DNA of 64,000 nucleotides from Cephalotrichum gorgonifer (taxonomy: Eukaryota; Ascomycota; Sordariomycetes; Microascales; Microascaceae): contig ONZQ02000005.1 of the NCBI GenBank assembly GCA_900312665.1, positions 1,591,077-1,655,076 of the forward strand, given 5' to 3'. Below, in pieces: positions 35,992-46,615 of the stretch. The translations under genes were made by a program, and so were the position numbers. The first letter of the stretch is position 1; each line of letters starts with the position of its first letter. Under the pieces are notes generated by a model, which worked only from the letters and a program-made list of their open reading frames with translations, made no database searches and had not been told where the DNA came from.

Positions 35992-37575
35992 CTAGGTGGC
36001 ATATGAATGGAACAGTTTCCCCTTCATCTCCTTCCGCACATTCGCCAGGAAGACCTCCGTTTCATCCCGTGTATACCCAAGCATGTCAAGTGTCTTCAGG
36101 GAAAAGGCCTCCAACCCATCCAGCATCTGGACGAGGTTAATCATGCCTGTCTTCTTCATATCGGGGTGCTTCGCCCATGGACCCATCGGAATCTTAAACT
36201 TCTGCTCCTGGACATTCACAAAGCCCGCGGCCTCGGCATAGCCACAGAGCTTATGGCCTGGGCGACCATCGCGGTTAACGGTTGCAAGCGCGTCAAGGAA
36301 GAGCTTATTCCACTTCCGGAAGTCATGATCCTCCGTCAGCGAGCCGTCATCGGTGATATACTCCAAGTCGAAGTCCTGGAGCTCGACCCATCCACCGGGG
36401 GCTAGGTTACTAGAATAGAGTTAGCCAGCAGCTTAGCTGTGGAAGTGTGTTTGAGTAGAGCGTACTCGTATATCCTCCCGACTAGCTTGGGCCAGTCAGA
36501 GATGGATGCGGCCATGTAACGGCTGATGATGAAATCGAATTTGAATGGGTACGTCCATTCGCTCTCGACATCATCGACTTCAAACTTGACATTCGGCGGC
36601 GTCCTTCACGCAATCAATATCAGCATCAGGTATGCAAGAATAGGGTCGTCAGTATAGATCACCATTGAGACTGAGTAGGGCTGAGATCACATCCTATGAC
36701 CTAAAATTGCATTAGCAAGCCGCCTTCGAATAATAAACGGATATAGAGCCCACATGATGGATGGATAGATTGTCGTACCTGGGCACTAGGAATAGCGTCT
36801 CCTATATCAATAGCCACTGTAGAGAGTCAGTCCCGACGATGCCGACATCGCCGCGTTTAATCGCTGTTTGACATACAGGCGCCTGTCCCAGTCCCAACAT
36901 CTAAAACATTCTGGATGCTTTCCTCATTAATCGGCGCGAGATAGAGCTTTCCGCCGAGAGTCGTGAATAGCAAGTCGTGCATCAGGTCCAGACGGTTCAA
37001 CTCGCGCTTCAGTTGTCATTAGTAGCCACCCCTAATGGAATCTGCCTCGAGTGATTATGATCGTACCTCGTCATTTGGAAAGAGGTAGGCTGGTCACAGG
37101 TAGTCAGCATGGGGAGTCCCGAGACAAAGCGGCTTTTTAATAAACATACACCCTTTGCGGTACGCATGGTATTGCCGGCCATGCTCGATGGGATAGTCGA
37201 CGACACTGGAAGATAGTGAAGCTGTGAAAGCAGACCTAGGGACAGCGGTATCAATATTAGGCTCAATGATGACTGGTGCCTGTCGGTCTCTGGTAGGGCA
37301 GGGAGAGTGTCTCACACTTGTCCGTCCAAAGTAGAGTCGTCATCTTGTGCGTCCTATGGCAGGAGAAGAAATAGGGGTCAGCTCGACGGGCCAGAATCCT
37401 TTGCAATCGCCTAACACACCTGGTCGATTTCGAGTGGCGCCGCCTCTGTTCGAGTAGGAGCTGGCGTCTCCGTTCCTGCAGGGGCTACTGTCTCAGTCTC
37501 CGCCGGGGCCGCTGCCTCTGTTTCCGCAGGCGTTGATTTAGGCGGAGCCGGTGATTTAGATCCTGTGTCAGCCAT
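35992..37575 (-). CDS. SAM-dependent methyltransferase, LaeA/UMTA-like
   Basis: Nine exons: 37420-37575, 37316-37353, 37150-37235, 37067-37089, 36877-37006, 36779-36816, 36663-36700, 36466-36603, 35992-36409 (354 residues). All eight introns (56-80 nt) are phase-consistent. The N-terminus is a low-complexity Ala/Pro/Glu/Thr stretch. Then come the family's signature VDYPIEHGRQYHAYRKG, YLFPNDE, LNRLDLMH, motif I VLDVGTGTG (SAM-binding glycine loop), VIGCDLSP (motif II Asp), PPNVKFEVDD, FDFIISRYMAASISDW, NLAPGGWVELQDFD, and the C-terminal GPWAKH and EVFLANVRKEM blocks. This class I fold family includes the global regulator LaeA and many secondary-metabolite O-methyltransferases; the acceptor is not predictable. 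Position at the edge of a tailoring-enzyme run fits the latter. Confidence 0.93.
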
Positions 37576-38966
37576 TGCAAGTCCAGTTTGATAATAGGTG
37601 GTACGAATGCTATTATTGAGCGTCAATGGGCCGGCTGGTTCGACTTTGGAGGTGAAAGTGCGGGGTTAGAAGGAGGGAGCAACATACTGTTCATTGTCCT
37701 TCCTTCATGCATATTTGTACCCAGCGCAGTCACTGCGGGCTCCTCCTCAGCAGTGCTTGTACAATGCAAGTTGATTAGAAGGGCCAATGGGTCGTGGCTA
37801 GTTTCATCCGACTACTGCAAATGCAGACTGCTCCCGGGCCACGGAACAGGCCCCCGACCCTTGTCCTGAGCCTTGGCCCTCTTATCCGAATGCGAATGTG
37901 ACGTGGGCGGATGTCGGTCCCACTGGAATGCAACCAAGCAAAGGCAGGGATGGTATGGCCAGGCTTGGCTTGCCATGCTGGTACATTGATGATTGATAAG
38001 CACTGACTTGCTTGCTGTTGTCTCGCAGGAGCTGCTTTCCATTCAGCACGGCACAGCCGGAATTCACAAATAAGCCTCTTAATTATGGATCTCCTGACTT
38101 TCCCAACCCGCGTATGACTTCTAAGGGAGCCTCGAACAAGTCCTTCGGCTAAATGAAGAGCAATGCGAGACCCGGTGGCTCAAGGGTCGATCCAAGCATA
38201 GGAATTGTTGCACCCGTCGACAGAGGCATACTCCTCTCGCAAATATTTTGGACTAATATAGCGTACCACAAACCTTGACACATAAAAGCTCGCAAAGGCA
38301 CAAAGGTTGGAGAGGAAGATTGGCGCCCTACGACTCGGTACCGGTATCACCATCACTTCGATTACCGCCGAGGTTTGCCTCTACGGAAGCGGATCGACTT
38401 GAACGGTCTGTCCAAGTATCGGAAACACAGCTTGTACACCATGACAGGGCTTAAAATATCGCGGGCCAATAGTACCCAACGAGTTTGGATGTTATGCCCC
38501 AATCGGGAGCTATGGCGTTGAGAACGCCCTCCACGACATGATGGCCGTTGGTCTCATAACACAGCCTAACCGGATGGCCTACTGGTTTGGGCCGAGTATA
38601 TTATCCGAATGTACGTTGATTTAGAGCGTCTACCCGTTATAAACTGACTGAAAGACAGCAAAGGATACTTGGTTGCATGCGCCGCATCAGTCATGGACAA
38701 TGGAGCCACTCACTGAACAAGATTCGCATATCATACCACGCCCAGGCACTACTTTCCATTTCCCGGAATTTAGCAGTAGGAATAGAATACGTTCCAACCA
38801 ATTTCCGCCAACTTGCATCCCATAGGACTAAGTGTCGAGAGCAAGTCAACACGAGCTATCGTTTGTCTTGACTGAGGGCTTGTGACTCCACTCCCGCTCT
38901 AACCTGCTTCCATGAGGACTATCGGACACAAAAAGTGGAGAAACCGACAAAAGGTTAATGATAAGC
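37576..38966. other. intergenic region
   Basis: Upstream side of the methyltransferase gene. A ~59-codon plus-strand open stretch near 38440-38620 (containing SYGVENALHDMMAVG) looks coding-like but is flanked by stops and not recognised; not called. Confidence 0.45.
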
Positions 38967-39054
38967 TGCGACGACCCGGGCTTGAACCGGGGACCTCCAG
39001 GAACCTGTTAGAATATTCTTCAGTCTGGCGCTCTCCCAGCTGAGCTATCATCGC
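38967..39054 (-). tRNA. tRNA-Phe: tRNA-Phe(GAA) with short intron, third copy
   Basis: Reverse complement of the same tRNA as at 12621 and 12946. Anticodon loop CTGAAGA; intron (ATATTCTAACAGGTT type) after the anticodon. Acceptor GCGATGA/TCGTCGC; discriminator A at 38967. Confidence 0.95.
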
Positions 39055-39625
39055 AATCACCGTCTGATGGTCCTAAGCCCTCGGAGTAGTTACTATGTAC
39101 AATATCGCGATAGTTATTCTAGGCGTACCAAGAGGGCCAGGCCAATCCTCGTGTTATAAAAGACAAGTGATTGGTAAAGATTACTCCTTTAGCTAATGTT
39201 CACAATAGCCCTTCAATGTAGAAGCCGAGCTAATATTCTCTGCGCTGCTCGTTATGCTACGAGAGGAAAATGCCAAGAAAAAATGTGGTGACAGGCAACC
39301 TTTAGCAGCATTCTCAAAGTTAATGTGTAAATATTACCTTGAAGTGATTACGGGGCTTGCAAATGCTCTTTTGGCCTTTCCTATCTCCATCACTCTCATA
39401 ACGGACCACAGAGACAGGATACTACGGTGTTGAATTCATGAGCGCCAATATGCCATTGTGATTGGTTTGGAGCAAGGCGCGCATGTAGAGAGCCACGTGG
39501 TTTAGTTCTCTCGGGTCATCAATCCCCGTGTTTTGGCATGAGGGGTGGGTTAGTGAAAATCCTGGAGGTGGCCATCTCTTCGGTCCGCTTAAAGTGGGAA
39601 TTTGTCTTTCCATGTGGCTTCCAAC
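39055..39625. other. upstream region of the RPA70-like gene
   Basis: No gene supported; the minus-strand frames here show no family features. Confidence 0.5.
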
Positions 39626-40545
39626 ATGGCCCAAGACGGCGGACTTCCAGCTACGGGCACAGCGGTCCCACCCCTATCCGTAGGGGCCATCGTGTGGGTT
39701 ACGACACCATGAAATGACGCACTGCTTTTAGCTGACCGCCGAGTAGCGCAATCACTCAAGATTGGCGGAGCGCGAAGGGCACACACCCAGATCCAGTGCT
39801 GCAATGTCTCCTAGTGAGACCAGTAGCATATACAGGAGGTGAGGATAGCTATCGCGGTGTCATGAGCGATGGCGAGCATTGGTGTCTATGCCTGTTCGCT
39901 CGGCCCTTAAACAATATGATTAAGGAGGGGAGGATCGTGAAGGGCTCGATTTGCCGCATTGCGCGGTACTCTCATTTTACGTTCAATAACGAAAAAGAGT
40001 AAGTAGCGCCATTCTCGACCTTCTCCCAGAGCGATTCTACCACGGTCACGAGGGGATAGTGCGGTTGACTCATTTTTCTACCTAACAGGGCTCTCATCGT
40101 CCTTGATATCGAAGTTCTGCAAGAATTCGGTATACGCGAGAAGATAGGTGATTCTCGTGGCGCACCACCGTCACCACGACTACGAACAGCGAGCTCGGCC
40201 TTCGATCCGCCCATGTGGCACGCCGATAGGAGTGTTTATCCCGTCGATGCAATATCACCCTTTGCACGCGAGTGGACTATCAAAGTACGAGTAACGTCGA
40301 AGTCTGGGATGAGCGGCCAGGGTGACTGCTCGGAAGGTGGCGGCCAGAGAGGCTTCCGCGTCGCGCTGGCTGACGGGACTGGGGCGATCGAGGCGGCCTG
40401 CTGGGAGGGCTATGACGCGTTTTACAAGCTCTTGGAGGTAGGCTCCTGGTACTATATCTCCAGTCCCTGTGGGTTTAGCTATGGGCTAGACAATCTCGAG
40501 CTAAGATTGGAAGCCGGCACTATTGTTGAAAGGGTCGAAGGCTAG
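39626..40545 (+). CDS. short RPA70/RFA1-like OB-fold protein (N-domain plus DBD-A only)
   Basis: Three exons: 39626-39693, 39744-39998, 40089-40545 (259 residues). Intron 2 is strong (GTAAGT..CTAACAG). Intron 1 (39694-39743, GTGGGT..CTGAC..GAG) is inferred; its acceptor could be 3 nt later. The first ~120 residues match the RPA70 N-terminal OB domain: LSVGAIV, DPVLQCLLV, SYRGVMSDGEHW, LNNMIKEGRI, ALIVLDIEVL. After a linker, residues ~150-258 match DNA-binding domain A: VYPVDAISPFAREWTIKVRVTSKS, FRVALADGTGAIEA, FYKLLEVGSWYYISSPCGF, LELRLEAGTIVE. The stop comes where DBD-A ends, so DBD-B and the zinc-containing DBD-C are absent; full RFA1 is about 600 residues. It should bind single-stranded DNA weakly and could contact RPA partners, but lacks the trimerisation domain. 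It could be a regulator, a paralogue with a new role, or a decaying duplicate. Confidence 0.82.
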
Positions 40546-40659
40546 CACATTGACAGTGTAGGGGTAAGTTTGAGATGCACTCGCCCACGGCGTTTAATCG
40601 CCATATGGTTCGGCAATTCTCGTGAAAAGACCGGGAGATAGTAGAGATATTCATCTAAT
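40546..40659. other. 3' flank of the RPA70-like gene
   Basis: Short spacer before the shared upstream element; nothing else seen. Confidence 0.4.
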
Positions 40660-40762
40660 GTCAGTTGGATCAAAATTATTCTCGTAGTTGGTGACATCAC
40701 CTATCTACGCTGAAGTCCTCGGTGTTGAGAATGTGGCAGGCTGGGTGTTGCACTCGGATCCG
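40660..40762. promoter_or_regulatory. copy A of a shared upstream element with CRE-like site
   Basis: About 100 bp, starting 369 bp before the transcription-factor ATG. The first 74 bases align without gaps to 45236-45309 (56 of 74 identical by hand count). After a 7-base length difference, a further block, GGGTGTTGCACTCG(G/T)ATCCG, matches almost perfectly. Core: TGACATCACCTA, then CTGAAGTCCT and TTGAGAATG. The TGACATCA core resembles a bZIP/CRE site. No protein-coding signal in it. Confidence 0.75.
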
Positions 40763-41028
40763 ATTGTAATTGTGTCATACGATATGCAGAGGGTCCGAGT
40801 CACATTACAAGGGCCCAAAACGATGGTGCGTTAGAAGAATATATCAAATTAAACTAGGTGTGGCAAGCGCTGCATATGTAAGCCTGCTGGCTGACATGAT
40901 ATAAGGGGACGAGGTTATCCCGTTTTTGCCACACCATACACTCCAATCCATGACATGACCCCCCAGGTCTATTGCCGTACCCTACCACTAATTTGACTAT
41001 CCAACCGCAAGACACTACCCTACGTACC

Positions 41029-42677
41029 ATGTCCTTCCAGTTCGTAAACAACAACAGCGCCATCGACCCCACGGCGAGAAGGAGGATTCGCAGCCACGCC
41101 GCGACAGGGAAGAATACAGGCAAGAAGATTACCCGCCGCAGCCGGAAAAGTACATTGAACTCAAAGTGCGAGACGACGACACCCTTCCGTGTCCCGGAGG
41201 TTATAAGCAAACGGCATACGCCAACTTCTCAGTCGTTAATCCCGACCATCGACCTACAAATAGGCGATGGCCTCTCTACCCTGTTCCTCCCAGCCCCAAT
41301 AGCCCCGGAAAGGCGGGATGCGGTGAAAAAAGGTACGAGTGTTTACATGTGCCCACCAGTGAGGCAGGGGGGGAATGTCGTTCGAGTTAACATAGCCATG
41401 TTTTCACAGCCATTTCCTTTTTCTCCGGGTTGAGCTTCACACCCGAGCTTCACCGCGCCTTCGAGAAAGGCAACTCATGCTCTTCAGGGGGGTGCTTGCA
41501 ACTTATATTCATAGATGAAGCCTGTACGCGGCCGCCCCCCCTCCCCTGTGGATCCAGAAAATGACATCTCTCGACTGATCCCTAGTGCAGTCTTCAATAT
41601 AGCCATGGCAGCATCCATGGCAATCCTCAACCTCATCACTTCCACGCGCAACGACCCAGACATCGAGACGCATCATGTGTCACAAACACTGCGCCTCGTG
41701 AATCAGCGGCTTTCTAGTGCTGATGCCACGTCCGACGCGACAATCGCGGTAGTCGTAATCATAGGACAGTATCACCGCCACCGGGGCCAGTACCGCGACG
41801 GCCTCGTGCATATGAATGGGCTTAAGCGGATGGTCGAGATGCGAGGGGGTATTTCTCAGATACTACGGGAGAGCCCTATGCTTGGGTCCAAGATTATCAG
41901 GTAAGTGACCCAGAATTCCCTTGCATCCAGGTTCATAATTTGTTCATCCTTCATCAGCGTATTAATTCCTTCACCAGGCTTGATACCGAGTACGCCGTCG
42001 AATGGGGCTCGGAGCCAATATTTAGCACCGAGGAAATCATGCCTGCCAGCACTGCCGGCCCGTGGCTCCATGAGCGCCTGAGCCTCGAATATTCCCACAG
42101 ACGCCCCGGGCTCCTACAATACAGAGACCTAAGAAGCCCCGAACTTCGCTCCATCGCAACAGAAATGACTACCCTCGCCTGGCTCCACAACGACGCTATC
42201 GCAGCTGACCGGCCAAAGCTCACTATGCGTCAGTCCCACGAAGCCCTGCTCTTAGTAGGCTACCGCCTAGTCCACTTCAGTCCGCTAGCAGGCCGCCGCC
42301 TGGCCGGCGACTTCGAGGACGCGGTCCACTTGGGCCTGGTGATGTTTACGGTTCCGTTTCTGCATAGACTCGGCGGTGGGATCCAGGACTGTCCCCTGCT
42401 CTACGAATTAGCTCGATCAGCAGCCTTTTCGCGATTTGGCGTCGAGAATCGGGAGGTTTTGCTTTGGATGCTATTTGTTGGGCGGGCGTCGGTGTTTACG
42501 CCGCGCGACGAATGGTTGGTATCAATGGTTGGGCGGGTACTGTACGATCTCAGCCTTTATTCATGGGAGGAAGTTTTGGAAGTGCTGGGGAGGTTTCCGT
42601 GGGTTGGCGTTCTCTTTGATAAAGCTGGAAAGTCACTCTATGACGCAGCAACTAGCGTGTCTGAAACGACTGGATAA
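41029..42677 (+). CDS. fungal-specific transcription factor-like protein (no zinc cluster)
   Basis: Four exons: 41029-41332, 41410-41523, 41591-41900, 41978-42677 (475 residues). Introns are 67-77 nt; 41524-41590 (GTACGC..CTGATC..GCAG) joins FIDEA to FFNIAMAAS. The N-terminus MSFQFVNNNSAIDPTARRRIRSHAA plus a Lys/Arg-rich stretch is the opening of a large fungal family annotated as transcription-factor-like. The body carries its hallmarks: a D-E-A-[FY]-F segment, HHVSQTLRLVNQRLS, DATIAVVVIIGQYHRHRGQY, HMNGLKRMVEMRGG and RLDTEYAVEWGS. It lacks an N-terminal Zn2Cys6 motif; the basic stretch could act in nuclear import or DNA contact. Its place among enzymes and a transporter suggests a pathway regulator. 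The upstream element shared with the GST gene would be a natural point of co-control (inference). Confidence 0.82.
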
Positions 42678-42918
42678 ATTTTGTGGCTGCCACGGAGGGT
42701 TTTATCTCATATGCTGAGGGGCTATGAGACAAGGATAGTTCGTGAACATTGTAGTGCCTGAACTCGGAAGGCGAAACTGCGATAGACAAATACTAAGACT
42801 TGGGCGAAGGCTCGTCCCTGGACGGGCGGCCCCAGCCGCGGACAACAATACTGCCACCCGTTGATGGGCTTAGGTGAGACCACGTCAGGCCGGGAGCTCC
42901 AAACCAAGCGCGGCATTC

Positions 42919-44072
42919 TCACTCCAGAATCTTCTTCAGACACCCAGGTTCAACACTCTCCAGCTCCTTAACAAGCGCCTCCCCGCATCTCTCTTGAGCC
43001 GTCATCCCCTCCTCCCCCGTCAGCCAAGCAGGCAAGTCATCCCTTTCAACGTCATCACCGTCAGCCATACGATACCGCCAAAAGTACAGCCCCTGCAGAA
43101 AGGAACGCTGGCGGAAAGAAATAGAAAAAGAACTTACTCGGCAATCCTACAAGATTCAAGAAACCGCCCGTGGCTCTCGGTCCCAGCAAACATCCCATGC
43201 AACAAGCACCGACTCCCCTCCTCAGCCGTCCTCCCAAACAGCGCCATTCTCTTGGCGAGAACCGCCGCAAATTCGGGAGAGGCGTGCCTACTAAGCTCCG
43301 TGCCGCAGAGGCCGGGACAGATAGCGTTCATGACGACGCCGGTGCTAGCGACGGGCATCATGGGAGCGAGGTGGCGAACGAGGAGGATGTCGATTATTTT
43401 GGTGATGGGGTAGCTATCGCATGCCAACGGCGGTTCAATTAGCTCAACCGATATCTCTGTAAGGGGGGAACAGAGTGGAAGGAAAAATAAAACTCACATC
43501 TTCATGATATTCTCCGTCTCAGCGTCCACCTTCACCAAGGGATCCTCCTTCACCGAATCCCACTCCTCCTTGCTGTAAAACCCCATACTACTCGCCAAAA
43601 TAGAAACATGTGGGACAACCCCAAATTTCCCCGCCGTGTCCCTCAGCTTTGGCAAAAGCAACACCGTAAGCAGAAACGTACTAAAGACATTGACCTTCAC
43701 AGCTAGATGGTGCTCCCCAGACCTAACATTCGTCGTAAGAAAGACACCCGCATTCTGTACCAGGGCGTCGATACGGTCCAGGTCAGTGGCGGCCCTCTTG
43801 GCGAAAGCCTTGACAGAGTCGTAGCTCTCGAGATCAATGTCCCAGACGTCGATGACGCCGGTCCGTCCCGTTGCAGCTTCGATTTCTTTCTTTGCCTTCT
43901 CGCCTGCGGGGAGGTTCCGGACAGCGATGATCACTCGTGCGGCGCCCAGGGTGACGAGATGCTTCGTTGCTTGGTAGCCTAGGCCTGTGTTTGCGCCTGT
44001 GATGACGAAGGTGCGGCCGGCGCAGTTAGCGGCGGTGGCGAGCAGCGGAAGGTTGGGGCCTGGGGTATTCAT
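42919..44072 (-). CDS. short-chain dehydrogenase/reductase (SDR)
   Basis: Three exons: 43498-44072, 43138-43413, 42919-43042 (324 residues). Introns are 84 and 95 nt; the second uses acceptor GTTGAAAG, chosen because it alone keeps the C-terminal helix (EEGMTAQERCGEALVKEL) in frame. Rossmann signature TGANTGLG near residue 25 (TGxxxGxG), DIDLESYDSV, QNAG (the NNAG position) near 110, catalytic Ser in VSILASS and Y-x-x-x-K as YPITK (split from the preceding Met/Ile by intron 1), then CPGLCGTEL. This matches the fungal retinol-dehydrogenase/WWOX-like classical SDRs that use NADP(H). The substrate is unknown. Divergently transcribed from the GST gene, sharing 1.4 kb of upstream DNA; a TATATATA stretch lies ~150 bp upstream (44223-44230). 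Confidence 0.92.
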
Positions 44073-45235
44073 TGTTCTGGATTTTCCGGTTTCTCTTGGT
44101 ATAGCAAGGAAGTATAAGGAGGGAGGAGAAATGTCTAGATATGGTTCAAAGTTTTTTTTTTATGAAGATGGTGTTGAATTGGCTTTTTTTATTTGGAGTT
44201 GAAGACGAGAAAGTGCCTCCCTTATATATATGTTGGAGCCCCTGTTTTGTGCGCCTGGTCATAGCCACGAGTTTTACGATGCCCATACCATGGCGAAACT
44301 AGAGTCTGTTCTAACAGCCGATTATTTCAAATTGCCCAATAGAAGAGAGGTTTCCTAGTAGGGAAAGTACGCATTGCTCGTGTTCCGGTACCCATTTCAC
44401 AAGGTGTAGATGTGTGTATACTGCAGGATCATGGATTACAAAGGAGTGTAGAAGGCGGCAATTCGGGTCGACCAATGAAAGAGTGGTTTCCTATTTCGGA
44501 TGATTAGTAGGGTGGCTACATGTACCCTCCAGTCAGTAAAAGGGGGCAGATAAATCTAACTTGGTGGGCTTGATGGGTGTGGATGAGTTCAGGTGGCTCG
44601 GTCCCACGACGGATTAAGGCATGCCTCCAACCTACCTCGCCTACGGGAATGAGTTGAATTATTAATGCAAAATTAGGATTCACCGCCGGCCAATATGAGA
44701 GTGGTTTCCTATTTCGGATTGTAAGTGGGACCGCCTTGGTCCCTTTCGCACGTAAATGTGTAAGAGGGTATAAAGACAGAAATCTGGGAACAGACTTGTG
44801 AGAGAGATGCTCCTGGTGTGAGTATCGCTATTGGATTACGCCCTTTTAGAAATACGTAGACGGAGGGACTTCTCAGTGCCGCTCAGTCAGGCATAGCTAG
44901 GTGTGCAACCCCTTCTTACCGAGACTGCTTCCTCTAAACATGTGTCCATGGTCCACATCTCGCGCTTAATGGGAGTCGCGCACGAGTCAGACGTCCCTTT
45001 CTTTGTCGCTTAATTCCTACCCAGAGAAACAAATTCTGCCTTAGATCAATCTCTCGTTAGCCTTCAAAGCCGCATCCTAGCAGGAATAGCCCCCATCACG
45101 ATTGTTTGGGATAAACGTTGGTCTAACAGGAAACGAGCATCTGCCGGTTGTCCGATTTAATGGGGTAATTTGCTGGCAGCACAGACAGTTGATCCGTAGG
45201 ATATAGGCTGCTATTAGTAGAGAGTTGCACCTGAT
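44073..45235. other. bidirectional upstream region between SDR and GST genes
   Basis: No gene. It contains two ~29-bp direct repeats with the block GAGTGGTTTCCTATTTCGGA preceded by CCAAT (44473-44501 and 44690-44719), and a TATATATA stretch near 44223 on the SDR side. These could be promoter elements for either gene. Confidence 0.6.
44473..44719. repeat. pair of ~29-bp direct repeats, 217 bp apart
   Basis: The copies at 44473-44501 and 44690-44719 share GAGTGGTTTCCTATTTCGGA and begin with CCAAT. The intervening DNA is unrelated. Confidence 0.75.
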
Positions 45236-45331
45236 GCCAGCTGAATCAAGACTTCTCTCAGCATGGGTGACGTCACCTACCTAAGCTGAAGTCCTAGATA
45301 TTGAGAATGAGGGGTGTTGCACTCGTATCCG
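45236..45331. promoter_or_regulatory. copy B of the shared upstream element with perfect CRE palindrome
   Basis: Starts 231 bp before the GST ATG. It contains TGACGTCA (a perfect CRE/bZIP palindrome) followed by CCTACCTAAGCTGAAGTCCT and GGGTGTTGCACTCG. Aligns to 40660-40762. Confidence 0.75.
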
Positions 45332-45466
45332 TCGTATAATACTTTACCACCACCCCGCCATCTCGCTCCTTCTGTGCCCTTGATAGCTACTTTACTTCCG
45401 ATATTAGTTAGATCGTAGCTAAACTCCCGATTGAATATTCATTGATACATCGCAGCACAACACAAC

Positions 45467-46365
45467 ATGGCCGCCCAAACCGAGCCTGAGATTGTTTTGT
45501 ACGACTTGGCCAGTACCAAGAATGTGTGCTTCTCCCCCGTTGTCTGGCGCATCCGCCTTCTGCTTAACTACAAGCGTATTCCCTACAAGACTATCTTCCT
45601 CGAGTTTCCGGACATTGAGCCTACTCTGAAAGCCTTGTGCGTTTATATCCTAATCCTTGTCTCGCCTCTTCACCCCCGTCGCTCTTTCAATTCTCCCTTT
45701 CCCCTTTCATTCCCTACACCAGACCCCATGAAGCTCTTCTGCTCGCGTGCGAAGTAAAGAAACGTCATCTGACCTGAAATTACCCCAGAGGCTTGCCCCC
45801 CCACGAGTCCGGAGCCTCCGGGTCTAAACTGAAATACACGGTCCCCGCTATCCACCACCTGCCGACCAACACGTACATAATGGATTCGACCCCCATCTCC
45901 GAGTTCCTCGACAAGACCTACCCTGACCCCCCGGTCCCCCTGTCTTCGGAGCTAGGTCGCGAGATCGAGACCAAAGGGCGTGCCGCGTTCGGCCAAGTCT
46001 TCCTCGTGTCATTGCTGCCGCGCGAGGCGGCCATCCTGTCGCCGCGCTCGCAGGAATATTTCCGGCGCACACGCGAGGCCTGGCTCGGGCACCCGCTCGA
46101 AGACCTGTTGGACCCAGAGAAGGAGGAGAAGGTGTGGAGCGCGGCGGGGGATGACATGCGTGCCCTCGGTGAGCTGATGCTCACGAACAAGGCCGACGGG
46201 CCATTTGTGCTCGGCGCTCGGCCTAGCTACACAGACTTCTTCATTGCGGGGTCACTCCAGTCCTCGAGGATGGTGGACGAGGGGGTGTTCCAGAGGACTA
46301 TCGTCCACCCGGGCTTCAAGGAGATTTACGAAGCGTGTCTGCCCTACATGGAGAAGAAGGATTAA
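45467..46365 (+). CDS. glutathione S-transferase-like protein (UstS-type)
   Basis: Two exons: 45467-45636 and 45789-46365 (248 residues, normal GST length). The 152-nt intron (GTGCGT..CCCAG) is long for this window but phase-consistent. The N-terminal thioredoxin-like half reads VLYDLASTKNVCFSPVVWRIRLLLNYKRIPY, with the cis-Pro region VPAIHH and the MDSTPISEFLDKTYP segment that holds glutathione (Asp-Ser equivalent). The C-terminal helical half includes GARPSYTDFFIAGSLQ, the N-capping/hydrophobic-staple region. This matches ascomycete GSTs annotated UstS-like, some of which sit in metabolite clusters. Role: conjugation of, or C-S bond formation with, electrophiles in the cytosol. Its upstream region shares an element with the transcription factor at 41029. 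Confidence 0.9.
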
Positions 46366-46615
46366 GCAGCTTGTAAATGGGATCAGGTGGTCATTCGCTG
46401 GGAGAATGCGGTACGACTAGACCATAGGGATAAAACCATGCAAAGAATTGTAGGCGTCGATTTTGTCTTTGCTAACAAGAAGCAAGTCCTGGGTATGTAC
46501 CGGGGAATCATTCGTAACCGGTCTTGAACACTTCCGATTTACCCTCCGATCGCTTTCATTCGTCCTCTCCCGTTTCGGCAGCCCACCTCTGCGGCCACTT
46601 CCCACCCTCCTAAGC

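Noticed and set aside
38440..38620. About 59 codons reading like protein (SYGVENALHDMMAVG) on the plus strand
   Set aside because: Bounded by stops, no start or splice signals fitted, length within chance expectation.
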